Assembly: GCF_039544305.1 (NCBI RefSeq) | Contig: NZ_BAABLK010000006.1 | Coordinates: forward strand, 62,001 to 126,000 | From: Paeniglutamicibacter antarcticus_C | GTDB taxonomy: Bacteria > Actinomycetota > Actinomycetes > Actinomycetales > Micrococcaceae | DNA length: 64,000 bases | Direction: 5' to 3' | Shown here: positions 1 through 8,147 of the stretch, piece by piece | Layout: every line of letters starts with the position of its first letter | How positions within the stretch are numbered: position 1 is the stretch's first letter | Notes under the pieces: model-generated | Seen by the model: only the letters and a program-made list of their open reading frames with translations | Told to the model about the DNA's origin: nothing | Database searches by the model: none | Translations under genes and position numbers: made by a program

Positions 1-578
1 ACTGCAACCCGCGAGTAGAGCACCACCGCGATCGCCAGCAATGCCGCGAACCCCGCATAGGGAAGTGCGTAACCGAGGGCAAAGAGCACGGCACCAAGCG
101 GCGGGCCCGCTAGTTGGTTGGTCACCGTGATGGTGCCAAATAGCCGTGAGTTGGCCAGCCCCAGTTGGCGGCTTGGCACCAATGAGGGGATCAGCGAGGT
201 GGACGCGTTATCCGCAAAGGCCTCGGCTGTTCCCAGCACAAATAGGCAGCCATAGAGCACCGGCAGGCTCAAGGCCCCGGAAAAAATGACCAAGGCCAGG
301 CCGATGAGCGCCAGCATCCGCAAGAGGTTTACCAGGATCATGAGCTTGCGCCGGTCAACCCTGTCCACGACGGCACCGGCGAGAAGCCCGAAGAGCACCC
401 ACGGGATCTGCTGCGCAAAGGGCGCCAGGGCAACAGCCAACGGGTCGCGGCTGATGGTGGTGACCAGCAGCGGACCTGCGGCTAGCAGCATCCCGTCACC
501 GAGGTTACTGACGCTGGCACCGGCCCACAGCCAGCGGAACGGGACCGGCAGCGAGTTGCTAGAGGACTTGGTGTTCAC
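1..578 (-). CDS. MFS exporter, N-terminal part (runs off the window)
   Basis: Partial gene: about 192 N-terminal residues of a major facilitator superfamily permease of the EntS-like, transmembrane-secretion-effector type. A WLWAGASVSNLGDGM segment forms the start of TM1. The A-like motif GAVVDRVDRRKL lies between TM2 and TM3, followed by further hydrophobic helices. The GTG at 578 is chosen because an in-frame TAG lies two codons upstream. It lies 83 bp downstream of the ArsR-type regulator on the same strand, so the two probably form one transcript; export of a metal, metal complex or drug is inferred from that link only. The C-terminal half is outside the window. Confidence 0.8.
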   Translation of the reverse strand, partial: MNTKSSSNSLPVPFRWLWAGASVSNLGDGMLLAAGPLLVTTISRDPLAVALAPFAQQIPWVLFGLLAGAVVDRVDRRKLMILVNLLRMLALIGLALVIFSGALSLPVLYGCLFVLGTAEAFADNASTSLIPSLVPSRQLGLANSRLFGTITVTNQLAGPPLGAVLFALGYALPYAGFAALLAIAVVLYSRVA

Positions 579-661
579 GGGCTACAGCGTACGCGCTTGT
601 CCCGTTGCGCCATGTCATCTCGCACAATCTTTGATTGCCGCGCCGGGCGATTCCTGCTGGT

Positions 662-1015
662 TTAGTGCTGCGGGTGCTCGGGGTGCAAGTCAGAATGAGG
701 TGCCTGCATTTGGTGAAGCAGCCGGTGGACCTCTGGATTGCTCAGCGTCCAGCGGCGGTAGCGGCCGTCGGTGCGCACACTGACCACTGCTGCCTTGTGC
801 AAGGTGGCCAAGGCCTGGGTCACCGTGTTGGCACCCAACGCGGTAGCGGCGGCCAATTGGCTCACCGAGGAGTCGGGGGCTGCGTGCATGGCAATAAGGA
901 TCTTCATCCGGGTGGCGTCGGCACACAGTGCAAAGACGTCGATCCATTCGGGCATGTTCTGCTCGGAACGGGCCACTGCGTCTGCCCCGATCTTGCTCCG
1001 GTCCGTTTCCGGCAT
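662..1015 (-). CDS. ArsR/SmtB-family metal-sensing repressor with His-rich C-terminus
   Basis: A 117-residue winged-helix protein. The ArsR core runs from about residue 22 to 92, with the helix-turn-helix around residues 50-75 (VSQLAAATALGANTVTQAL) and the wing at RTDGRYRRW. The C-terminal helix and tail hold six histidines (97, 101, 107, 111, 114, 117) in an ExH-x9-H-x3-H arrangement, close to the alpha-5 site motif DxH-x10-HxxH of NmtR/CzrA-type Ni/Co/Zn sensors. It is divergent from a nickel/peptide ABC importer and upstream of an MFS exporter, with a near-perfect palindrome between the divergent genes. A role as Ni(II)- or Zn(II)-responsive repressor is inferred; the metal is not proven by sequence. 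Confidence 0.8.
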   Translation of the reverse strand: MPETDRSKIGADAVARSEQNMPEWIDVFALCADATRMKILIAMHAAPDSSVSQLAAATALGANTVTQALATLHKAAVVSVRTDGRYRRWTLSNPEVHRLLHQMQAPHSDLHPEHPQH

Positions 1016-1053
1016 GTGCGTCGCTCCAGTCCCGTGCTGCTGTCCAGCGTGTT

Positions 1054-1070
1054 AATATATCGGACATATT
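1054..1070. promoter_or_regulatory. Candidate ArsR-family operator
   Basis: An AT-rich 17-bp imperfect palindrome (AATATATC-G-GACATATT, 14 of 16 arm positions symmetric) in otherwise GC-rich DNA. It lies 38 bp upstream of the arsR-type start and about 100 bp upstream of the importer start. Its length and AT character fit operators of ArsR/SmtB sensors. It could control both divergent transcripts. Confidence 0.6.
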
Positions 1071-1082
1071 TCGCCAACAGAT

Positions 1083-1104
1083 CATCTGTCCAGACAGACA
1101 GATG
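1083..1104. promoter_or_regulatory. Inverted repeat in the importer leader
   Basis: Perfect 8-bp arms CATCTGTC and GACAGATG separated by 6 bp, lying between the AT-rich palindrome and the start of the substrate-binding protein. It could be a second regulator site or an RNA hairpin in the 5' leader. No T-tract follows, so a terminator is unlikely. Confidence 0.35.
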
Positions 1105-1168
1105 TACTGTGGAAGCATTCCCGTCTCCCTCCTGCCCGTTGACCTGGGTGAAAGGACATGTCCTGAAG

Positions 1169-2794
1169 GTGACCATACTTCAACGCCCGCTGTCACTAGT
1201 CTTCCTTGGCTCCATACTATTGGCCAGCACCGGATGTGCCTCTGCACCTCCCGGGCAGGGCGCCCCAGTCCCCAGCGACTCATTGGCCTTGCTCACCGCG
1301 GCCCTGCCCGAAACGTTGAACCCACTGGCGGGGTTCGACAACAACGGCACCGGCAAGGTCAACGAATCGCTGTACACCCTCCAGGGCACCGCCGACCAAC
1401 TGCCGGATATCGTGCCGCTGCTGGCCTACGGCGAACCAACCGTGTCGAGTGATGCGCGAAGCTGGACCGTCCCGTTGCGCCAGGATGCACGATTCAGCGA
1501 TGGAACAGACTTTGACGCAGCCGACGTCGTGGCCAGCTACAAGACCGTCATGGACCCGGCGAGCGCTTCGCCGATCATTGGAACGTTGAGCAACCTCAAG
1601 GACGTCAAGGCGCTGGACTCCCATACCGTCAAATTTACGCTGCACGAATCACAGGTTTCCTTCAAGACCGCCCTGCTCATCGGCATCGCCCCCTCCGAAA
1701 GCATCGAGCCCGGCCAGCGCGTCGAGGACTCCGCGTTGAACCGCGCGCCGGTGGGCACCGGACCCTACACCGTGGATGCGATCTCCCCGGCACGGCTGGT
1801 CTTAGTGGCCAACCCGGATTTCCGTGACGGAGAGGCCGCGCTCAAGCGCGTGACCTACGAAGCCGCGCCCGATGACAACGCCCGGGCCCAACGCATGATG
1901 GCCGGGGATTTCCACGGCACCGTACTGCCCCCTCGCCTGGCCCAGACGTTCGCATCCAACCCCGAATTCGACCTCGTGAACGCCACCTCCGCAGACTGGC
2001 GCGGGCTCTCGCTTCCTGCCGGGAATCCCCTGACAAAGGACCCGAAGGTCCGCCTGGCAATGAACCTTGCGGTGGACCGCGTGTCGCTCATTGACGGTGT
2101 GCTGGCCGGATCCGGACGCCCCGCCAACACCTTCGTATCCCCCGAATACGGTGACGCATTCGAGTCCTCGGCGGTATTTGCCCATGACCCGCCGCGCGCG
2201 GCTTCCCTGCTTGATGATGCGGGCTGGGACACGGGGGACGATTCCATGCGTTCGAAGGACGGCACTCCCGCCGCATTCACGCTCATGTATAGCCCCGGCG
2301 ATCAACTACGCCGGGACCTGTCACTGGCATTTTCCGCCCAGATGAAGCAGCTGGGCATCGACGTCTCGGTCGAGGCAGCGACCTTCGACCAGGCCGAGCC
2401 GAGAGTGGGCACCGACGCGATCATGCTCGGCGGAGGCGACACCCCCTATGACGTGGACACCCAGCTGTACAAGATGCTGCACTCTTCCTACCCGGCCACC
2501 GGCGCCTACTACGACAACCCGAGCAAGTTCTCCGATCCGGCGATGGACCGCGCACTGGAGGCCGGTCGCACCACCCTAGACCCGTCCAAGCGTGATGCCG
2601 CCTACCGCGAGGTCCAGCGTCTGTACGTCAGCGAACCGTCAATGGTCTTACTCGCCTTCGTCGACCACACCTATATCCAGCGTTCCTCCGTCTCCGGGTC
2701 GTGGCAAGGCACCGGGACCCTGCTCGAACCCCACGACCACGGAACCGCATGGGGTCCGTGGGTAAAGATCGGCCAATGGGCACCCAAGCAATGA
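1169..2794 (+). CDS. Nickel/peptide ABC transporter substrate-binding lipoprotein (NikA/DppA-like)
   Basis: An SBP_bac_5 family solute-binding lipoprotein of about 541 residues. A hydrophobic signal segment ends in a lipobox (SILLASTGC, lipidated Cys at residue 23 from the GTG at 1169). The mature part has the family pattern, e.g. DGTDFDAADVVASYKTVMDP and VGTGPYTV. The start is uncertain. GTG 1169 lies 12 nt after AAAGGA; CTG 1163 would give a better Shine-Dalgarno spacing and a Lys at residue 2; GTG 1148 is also in frame. It is the first gene of a four-gene importer operon and overlaps the permease by 4 bp. Nickel is favoured over peptide because of the adjacent metal-type ArsR gene and the nearby urease operon, but the substrate is an inference. 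Confidence 0.85.
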   Translation: MTILQRPLSLVFLGSILLASTGCASAPPGQGAPVPSDSLALLTAALPETLNPLAGFDNNGTGKVNESLYTLQGTADQLPDIVPLLAYGEPTVSSDARSWTVPLRQDARFSDGTDFDAADVVASYKTVMDPASASPIIGTLSNLKDVKALDSHTVKFTLHESQVSFKTALLIGIAPSESIEPGQRVEDSALNRAPVGTGPYTVDAISPARLVLVANPDFRDGEAALKRVTYEAAPDDNARAQRMMAGDFHGTVLPPRLAQTFASNPEFDLVNATSADWRGLSLPAGNPLTKDPKVRLAMNLAVDRVSLIDGVLAGSGRPANTFVSPEYGDAFESSAVFAHDPPRAASLLDDAGWDTGDDSMRSKDGTPAAFTLMYSPGDQLRRDLSLAFSAQMKQLGIDVSVEAATFDQAEPRVGTDAIMLGGGDTPYDVDTQLYKMLHSSYPATGAYYDNPSKFSDPAMDRALEAGRTTLDPSKRDAAYREVQRLYVSEPSMVLLAFVDHTYIQRSSVSGSWQGTGTLLEPHDHGTAWGPWVKIGQWAPKQ

Positions 2795-3804
2795 GCATGC
2801 ACCACCGGGTGACGGGTCTTGCGGCCCCGCGTTCGCGTGCCGGTGAGGTCATTGCCCTGCTGGGCTGCCGAGCCTTCGTAGGCTTCCCCGTCACCGTGGG
2901 TATCACCGCCGCGGTCTTTTGGCTCGCTTCCCTGGCACCCTTCAACCCGTTGGCCCTCTACATGGGCTCGCAATACGAACAAGCGACTCCCGCCCAACGC
3001 GAGGAACTGGCCCAACAGCTAGGCCTCAACGATGTCTGGTATGCGATCTGGGGACGCTGGGCGGCAGCGGCATTGCACGGGGACTGGGGAACATCGCGGG
3101 TGTTTGGCCAGCCGGTAGCCCAGGTCCTCTCCGAGCGGTTGCCCTACACTGCACTGCTGGTGGGTCTGGGGTTGCTGACCGCCATCGCCTTGTCAGTGCT
3201 TTTAGCCGTGGGTGCCGCACGTCGTCCTGGTTCGCTCGTTGACGGCCTAGCCTTGGGTCTTGTCCATATCGCCCAGGCCATCCCTCCCTTCGTGATGGGA
3301 TTGGTGGCCATCGCCATCTTCGCGATCCACATGGGCCTGCCGGCCGGCGGCGCGAGCGCTTCAGGAGCCGATCCCACGCCCGGCGGCCTCGCCCTGCACT
3401 TGGTGTTGCCAGTGGGAGTGCTCGCCGTGACCCTGCTGCCGTGGCTGGTGCTGAACCTGCGGGCCTCGCTGCTCGAGGCGTTGGACAGCGACGCAGTGCT
3501 CGCGGCGCGCGGACGCGGGCTGGGTGAATCCACGGTGCTGCGCACCCACGTGCTGCCGGTGGCGTTGCTGCCGTTCGTGACGGTGGTTGGTGCCCGGATC
3601 GGTGAACTCGTCACCGGTGCCCTGCTCATCGAAGCGGTGTTCTCTTGGCCGGGGCTGGCCTCGGCGACCGTATCCGCGGCGAGCGCAGGCGACTTCCCGC
3701 TGCTGGCCGCCGTCACGGCACTGACCTGCGCTGCGGTCTTTGCCGGCTCTGCAGTGGCCGATGCCTGCTATCTTCTCCTCGATCCACGGGTAAGCGATGT
3801 CTAG
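2791..3804 (+). CDS. ABC transporter permease (NikB/DppB-like)
   Basis: A 337-residue inner-membrane permease of the BPD_transp_1 family. The N-terminal TM is followed by the periplasmic region MGSQYEQATPAQREELAQQL typical of DppB/NikB proteins. Several TM helices and the cytoplasmic EAA loop (around DAVLAARGRGLGESTVLRTHVLP) follow. The ATG at 2791 overlaps the stop of the binding-protein gene as ATGA, which supports this start; ATG 2797 is an alternative. It pairs with the permease half of the next gene to form the membrane channel. Confidence 0.9.
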   Translation: MSMHHRVTGLAAPRSRAGEVIALLGCRAFVGFPVTVGITAAVFWLASLAPFNPLALYMGSQYEQATPAQREELAQQLGLNDVWYAIWGRWAAAALHGDWGTSRVFGQPVAQVLSERLPYTALLVGLGLLTAIALSVLLAVGAARRPGSLVDGLALGLVHIAQAIPPFVMGLVAIAIFAIHMGLPAGGASASGADPTPGGLALHLVLPVGVLAVTLLPWLVLNLRASLLEALDSDAVLAARGRGLGESTVLRTHVLPVALLPFVTVVGARIGELVTGALLIEAVFSWPGLASATVSAASAGDFPLLAAVTALTCAAVFAGSAVADACYLLLDPRVSDV

Positions 3805-5440
3805 GCGACGCGCGCTTGCGCTGCTCCTGCTCGGGACTGCTGCCTTGTTCGCCTTGTTGGTCCCGTTGCTGCAACCGCTTGATCCGCGCGCGGTGGATCT
3901 TGAAGCGGTGTTGCAGCCGCCCTCGGCCGAACACTTCTTTGGCACCGACCAATTGGGGCGTGATGTGTGGGTCCGCTCCGCCCAGGGCCTGCGCATGTCC
4001 CTGCTTTTGGCATTGGTGGCTTCGGTTTTCTCCACCGTCTTGGGAGTCGGGGCGGGACTGCTGGCGGCGTGGTGCGGCGGCATCGTGGACCGCGTGTCCA
4101 TGCGTGTTGTCGACGCGACAAACGCGTTGCCGCACCTTTTGTTGTCGGTGGTCGTTGTGGCGTTGTGGCGTGGGCAATGGTGGGCGATCGTACTTTCGAT
4201 TGCCTTGACGCACTGGACCCAGGTGGCACGGATCGTGCGTTCGAGGCTGCTGAGTGAACGCACCACGGACTACGTGGCGCTGGCTCGGGCCTCGGGCGCC
4301 GGAACCGCCGCCATCTGGTTCACCCACCTGCTTCCGGCAGTTGCACCACAGGCGGCCATCGCCTTGGTATTGCAACTGCCTCACGCGATCTGGCATGAAA
4401 GTGCGCTGTCCTTCCTGGGCGTGGGGCTACCGCCCGAATCAGCGTCACTGGGTTTGCTGCTCGAAGACGCCCGGGGAGGTCTGCTGGCCGGAGCCTGGTG
4501 GCTTCTGGTGTTCCCCGCCGGGATCCTGATCCTGGTCAGCTTCTCCACCACTTCGATGGTGGACACCGCGGGAACCAGCCGACTGCGTCCCGCTCTGGCA
4601 CGGGCGTTCACTCGCGGTCCGCGGTCTGCGGCATCGGCAGTGGCCCGGACGGCCCGTCCTGAGACCCATGGGCAGCGCCCCGGCAGCCCCGCGATTCTCG
4701 CGCAGGACGTGGAACTGTGGCTGTCCTCCAGCGCGAATCCCGGCGTGGGCTCGAGGGTGCTCAAGGGCCTTGATTATCGCGCCGAGGCCGGGTGCATCAA
4801 CGTCATTCTCGGTGATTCGGGTGCCGGCAAGTCCCTGCTGCTGCGCACGCTGACCGGGCTCCTTCCTGCCGGTGCCCGCTTCACGGGCACGATCGCGATC
4901 AACGCGCAGATGCTTGATACCTCGGGGCTGGCCGACGCGCGGGGCACCGAAACGGTGCTGGTTCCTGGCTCGGCCGGCACCGCCCTGAACCCCGTAAGGA
5001 CCGTTGCATCGCAAATGCGGCAAATGCTCAAGGCCGCCAGCCGACCCTTCGCCCCCGTCGATATCATCGAGGCCCTCGGAGTTGCAGACATCGACAGCTC
5101 GTTGGCCAACCGATACCCCCACGAGCTTTCCGGCGGGCAGGCCCAACGGGTGGCCCTCGCCCTGGGTGTCGCCGTCGGCGCTCGTATCCTCTTGGTGGAC
5201 GAGCCAACCAGCTCCTTGGATGCCCAGACGGTGGAGCACATTGAGAGGCTCCTGCACTCCCAGGCCGGTGCCGGGCGCACGGTTGTCATGGTGACCCACG
5301 ATGTCGCTTTGGCCCGCCGCATCGCCGACTTCGTGGCCGTGGTCAAGGACGGAGTAGTCGTTGAGTCCGGTCCGACCGACAGCGTCCTGGGCAAGCCCCG
5401 GCATCCCGCCACGTGTTCACTCTTGGGTGCGCTGAGATGA
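3797..5440 (+). CDS. Fused ABC permease-ATPase (NikC-NikD-like)
   Basis: A 547-residue fusion. Residues 1 to about 265 are a DppC/NikC permease: the GTDQLGRDVW motif and the EAA loop DYVALARASGAGTAAIW. After a Pro/Ala/Arg-rich linker, residues about 300-547 are an ABC ATPase. Walker A is GDSGAGKS, the signature LSGGQ, Walker B ILLVDEP with the catalytic Glu, and the H-loop VMVTHD. The Q-loop glutamine is not visible: where the family has F-Q-D-P before LNP, this protein reads V-P-G-S around residues 389-392. The gene overlaps its neighbours by 8 bp and 4 bp. Permease-ATPase fusions are known in actinobacterial nickel/peptide systems. Confidence 0.88.
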   Translation: MSRRRALALLLLGTAALFALLVPLLQPLDPRAVDLEAVLQPPSAEHFFGTDQLGRDVWVRSAQGLRMSLLLALVASVFSTVLGVGAGLLAAWCGGIVDRVSMRVVDATNALPHLLLSVVVVALWRGQWWAIVLSIALTHWTQVARIVRSRLLSERTTDYVALARASGAGTAAIWFTHLLPAVAPQAAIALVLQLPHAIWHESALSFLGVGLPPESASLGLLLEDARGGLLAGAWWLLVFPAGILILVSFSTTSMVDTAGTSRLRPALARAFTRGPRSAASAVARTARPETHGQRPGSPAILAQDVELWLSSSANPGVGSRVLKGLDYRAEAGCINVILGDSGAGKSLLLRTLTGLLPAGARFTGTIAINAQMLDTSGLADARGTETVLVPGSAGTALNPVRTVASQMRQMLKAASRPFAPVDIIEALGVADIDSSLANRYPHELSGGQAQRVALALGVAVGARILLVDEPTSSLDAQTVEHIERLLHSQAGAGRTVVMVTHDVALARRIADFVAVVKDGVVVESGPTDSVLGKPRHPATCSLLGALR

Positions 5441-6153
5441 GCCTGGAGCTTCGCGACATCGACTTCAGCCATCCGGGTACCGGTCCGGGCCCAGGGAAGC
5501 TGCTTGACGGAGTCCATCTGGTGGTGCGTGCGGGGGAAATCACGGGGCTCGGCGCCCCTTCCGGCGCCGGGAAATCGACGTTGCTGCGTATCGCGGCATT
5601 GATGAAGCCGGCAGATTCGGGCTCGGTTCTCATTTCCGGACAGGCCTTTTTTCCAGGGTCCTCGGTCCCGGTGGCGGCACGTCAATCCGTGGGAGTGGTA
5701 CTGCAGTCACCGCGCACCTCAGCCGATCCCCGCTTGCGGCTCGACTCCTTGATCAGCGCGCCACTGGCCTTCCGCGATCGTGCCGTTCGCCCCCGCCCTC
5801 AGCGCTACGCGCAACGATTGGCCGAGCTAGCAGAACTGGTCCACTTGGAACCGGCCCTTTTGCGTCGCTACCCGCATCAGGTCTCGGACGGGCAGCTCCA
5901 GCGGGCCATGCTGGCACGCGCCTTGGCCTTGGAGCCAGCGGTACTTCTTTGCGACGAGCCCACGGCCCAACTCGACCCGGGAACCACTGCTTCCATCCTC
6001 GGGGTATTGGCGGGCCATGCCGCGGCAGGGGCTGCCGTGCTGGTTGCCTCGCACGATTACACCGCCCTGGCCAGTGTTGCCCACACGATGGTGGAGCTCG
6101 CGCAGATCAATGGCGCCCCTAAAGATCAAACGGGCCGGTCCCGGGCGTCGTGA
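5437..6153 (+). CDS. ABC transporter ATP-binding protein (NikE/DppF-like)
   Basis: A 238-residue ABC ATPase, the second nucleotide-binding subunit of the importer. Walker A is GAPSGAGKS (residues 39-47), the Q-loop VLQSP, Walker B AVLLCDEPTAQLD and the H-loop ASHD. The signature motif is non-canonical: VSDGQ instead of LSGGQ. The ATG at 5437 overlaps the preceding stop as ATGA. It is the last gene of the operon. The changed signature would contribute to the ATP site whose Walker motifs come from the fused subunit. Confidence 0.88.
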   Translation: MSLELRDIDFSHPGTGPGPGKLLDGVHLVVRAGEITGLGAPSGAGKSTLLRIAALMKPADSGSVLISGQAFFPGSSVPVAARQSVGVVLQSPRTSADPRLRLDSLISAPLAFRDRAVRPRPQRYAQRLAELAELVHLEPALLRRYPHQVSDGQLQRAMLARALALEPAVLLCDEPTAQLDPGTTASILGVLAGHAAAGAAVLVASHDYTALASVAHTMVELAQINGAPKDQTGRSRAS

Positions 6154-6249
6154 GAGCGAGCCTCACCAGGGAGCGTTCCGGAAAGAAGCGGGATCAGGGG
6201 CGCGCGGCAGGCCCATGCCCCACGCTGTCCCTTGGCTTGGAAACCTGTT

Positions 6250-6273
6250 GCCCGCTCCGCAGCGAGAGCGGGC
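6250..6273 (+). terminator. Hairpin after the importer operon
   Basis: An 8-bp perfect stem GCCCGCTC/GAGCGGGC with an 8-nt loop, about 100 bp after the importer stop. No T-run follows, so it is a weak terminator candidate. Confidence 0.35.
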
Positions 6274-6452
6274 CCCTGGCGGGATTTTGGCCCCAGGATA
6301 CGGACGGGGGTCGCCAGCCATTTTCCAGTGGCGCATCGTCTCGGTGCTCAACGTGTCATAAAACGGAACCTCAATCCAAGACCTGATAACTTCCAACGTC
6401 CCGAGAACGAAGAAACCGGTCAGCAGCCTATCGGTCGGCGAATGAACCCAGG

Positions 6453-6635
6453 TTAAATACAGCCACAGCAAAGGCCATGGGGGTGTCCTATTTCCGAGAG
6501 ATTCCCGATGGTGCTCTCCGGGGTATGGCCAGTTCCACCGCGGAGCACCACGACCAACAAGATCGATGCAACCAACCAACAGCTCGGGGCTACGAAGATG
6601 ATGCGCAACAAGTATCTTGGGAGCGTTCGGCGCAT
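6453..6635 (-). pseudogene. Possible small membrane-protein remnant
   Basis: A 60-codon ATG frame with one clear hydrophobic segment, RIIFVAPSCWLVASILLVVV, after a basic N-terminus (MRRTLPRYLLR). No good ribosome binding site precedes it and the C-terminal part looks random. It starts 30 bp after the broken frame at 6665-6925, so both may derive from one decayed locus. Confidence 0.3.
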
Positions 6636-6664
6636 GTGGAATCGTCGCGCATCTTAATCCCACA

Positions 6665-6925
6665 TCATGGCCCCGCGATGTCCACCAGCGCAAAGGCAAT
6701 CCACCACGAGCCGGTGATTGCCAGGCCTACCCCAATCGTGGAAAGCCCCACGGCAACACCGGCCTAAGGACCCAGCAGGATTACAGCTATTGCGATACCC
6801 TCCATGTCGAAGCAGAGCGGTAATTCCAGCCAACCCACAAGGGCGAGTCCCAGGACGTTCAAGAGAATACCTGCCAAGAAAAGGATGGATTTTCGTCTCT
6901 TTCGCTGCGCCCGCACCCACAGCAA
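6665..6925 (-). pseudogene. Membrane-protein gene interrupted by an in-frame TAG
   Basis: Read on the minus strand from TTG 6925 or GTG 6916, the frame encodes a basic start (RAQRKRRK), a first hydrophobic helix (SILFLAGILLNVLGLALVGW) and a second one (IAIAVILLGP). It then meets TAG at 6766-6764. The same frame continues with AGVAVGLSTIGVGLAITGSW and WIAFALVDIAG before a TGA at 6667. Hydrophobic coding on both sides of the stop indicates a single gene with a nonsense mutation, or a sequencing error. The family is not recognised. Confidence 0.5.
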
Positions 6926-7245
6926 TGATGCACTGCGGGACTGGGCGCGTTGGTCCCGGTCCGACGACCAGAACCGGATCGAGCGTCATCGTCGGGGTCT
7001 GCGCGGCATCCGGGCTATGCTCTTCCCATTGGGTTGCTTCCAGGTCCGATGACCCCAGGAAGCGGACGATTAAGCCGACAAGCTTGGGGGCTGGCTCCCG
7101 TTCCTCCGATTCGGCAGGCGTCGTAGCCAGTGGTGCGTGCGCGGCACCTCTTGCTGGTCTCCACGGTGCTGCGTTTCCTGTGGAACGCAATCCGGCGAAC
7201 TACCTCGGCGTAGGAATATCTCCGGCGGCAAAGTGGGGATTGGGC

Positions 7246-8139
7246 CTAGTATTTGCGCAGATTCAACGGTTTTTGACCTCGCAAGTGGTGGCGAAGGTCG
7301 TCAATGACTGCCACCAGGACGGCATTGATGGCCTCGGTGGAGTGTGACAGTGCGCGCACCGCGACGCCGGGTCCCGGCACTTGGCTGATACCCAGGTGCA
7401 CTTCGCTGCGCTGGGCATCACCGATCCGGTAGGCCAACTCACGGATGCGTTCAACATCATCGCTGCCGATATTCGCATCGATGCCCAGCAGCATCCCCAC
7501 ATGTGTGTAGTCCTGCAGGAACAGCAACGAATCCAGCGAGTCCTTGCCCGGTTTAACCAGCAAGTTATCCAACACCGCCAGCCGCCCGTTCACCGAGACC
7601 TCGGTGCGCAGGCGCACCTGGTCATAGCGGAAACGTTTCCCGTCCGGACTCCAACCGGGGGTCAGCACCTCACAGATCAGCAGGCTGGAGTCCTGCTCCA
7701 TTGCCACCTCGGTGAACTGCCGATAGTCGGCGCCGCGGTAGGCAATGAGCTGGTCGGGAATGTACTCGAGCACCGCACCGGCACCCAGGCGTACCAGCAT
7801 GTCCTGCCGGGCGTGGGTATCCGGAGTTTTGTACACTTTCGTTGCCGACTGGGTGGTCAGCAGGAGGCTGGTTTCCTCGTCCACGGAGATTTCGATGCCA
7901 TAGTTGTCCCCACCGAGGTATCCTCCGCCGGGGTTCACGATGGTGTAGCAAACCTGGGCGGTGTCATCGAGGTAATGAGGGCGCAGGATCCGCAGCGCAC
8001 CCTGGTGGTATTGCCTGGTGGCGATCGCTTTCCCTGCGCGGGTTCCGACCTGAAGGCGCAGTTCCCCGACTAGTTTTCTCCCGGCAAAGGGCGAGGGGCC
8101 CAGTTCCCTGATCACGCCCGTCGGGATCGTTGGTGGCAT
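7246..8139 (-). CDS. ureD: Urease accessory protein UreD
   Basis: A 297-residue UreD (UreH) protein, a cytoplasmic scaffold that with UreF and UreG delivers nickel to apo-urease. The family pattern is visible: YHQGALRILRPHYLD near residue 44, NPGGGYLGGDNY, TTQSATKVYKT, and the EYIPDQLIAYRGADYRQF block. It is the last gene of the operon, 8 bp after ureG. The ATG at 8139 fits the usual length. Confidence 0.95.
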   Translation of the reverse strand: MPPTIPTGVIRELGPSPFAGRKLVGELRLQVGTRAGKAIATRQYHQGALRILRPHYLDDTAQVCYTIVNPGGGYLGGDNYGIEISVDEETSLLLTTQSATKVYKTPDTHARQDMLVRLGAGAVLEYIPDQLIAYRGADYRQFTEVAMEQDSSLLICEVLTPGWSPDGKRFRYDQVRLRTEVSVNGRLAVLDNLLVKPGKDSLDSLLFLQDYTHVGMLLGIDANIGSDDVERIRELAYRIGDAQRSEVHLGISQVPGPGVAVRALSHSTEAINAVLVAVIDDLRHHLRGQKPLNLRKY

Positions 8140-8147
8140 GGCGGTTC

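Larger units (their letters stand above)
6154..7245. other. Gene-poor, decayed stretch between importer and urease operon
   Basis: About 1.1 kb without a convincing intact gene. The only protein-like signals are on the minus strand: a hydrophobic frame broken by TAG (6665-6925) and a 60-codon hydrophobic frame (6453-6635), both annotated separately. Longer open frames here are arginine/proline-rich and have no family-like pattern. It looks like the remains of one or more small membrane-protein genes. Confidence 0.5.

Noticed and set aside
4445..5404. 319-codon minus-strand frame opposite the fused importer gene
   Set aside because: Antisense shadow of the ATPase domain.
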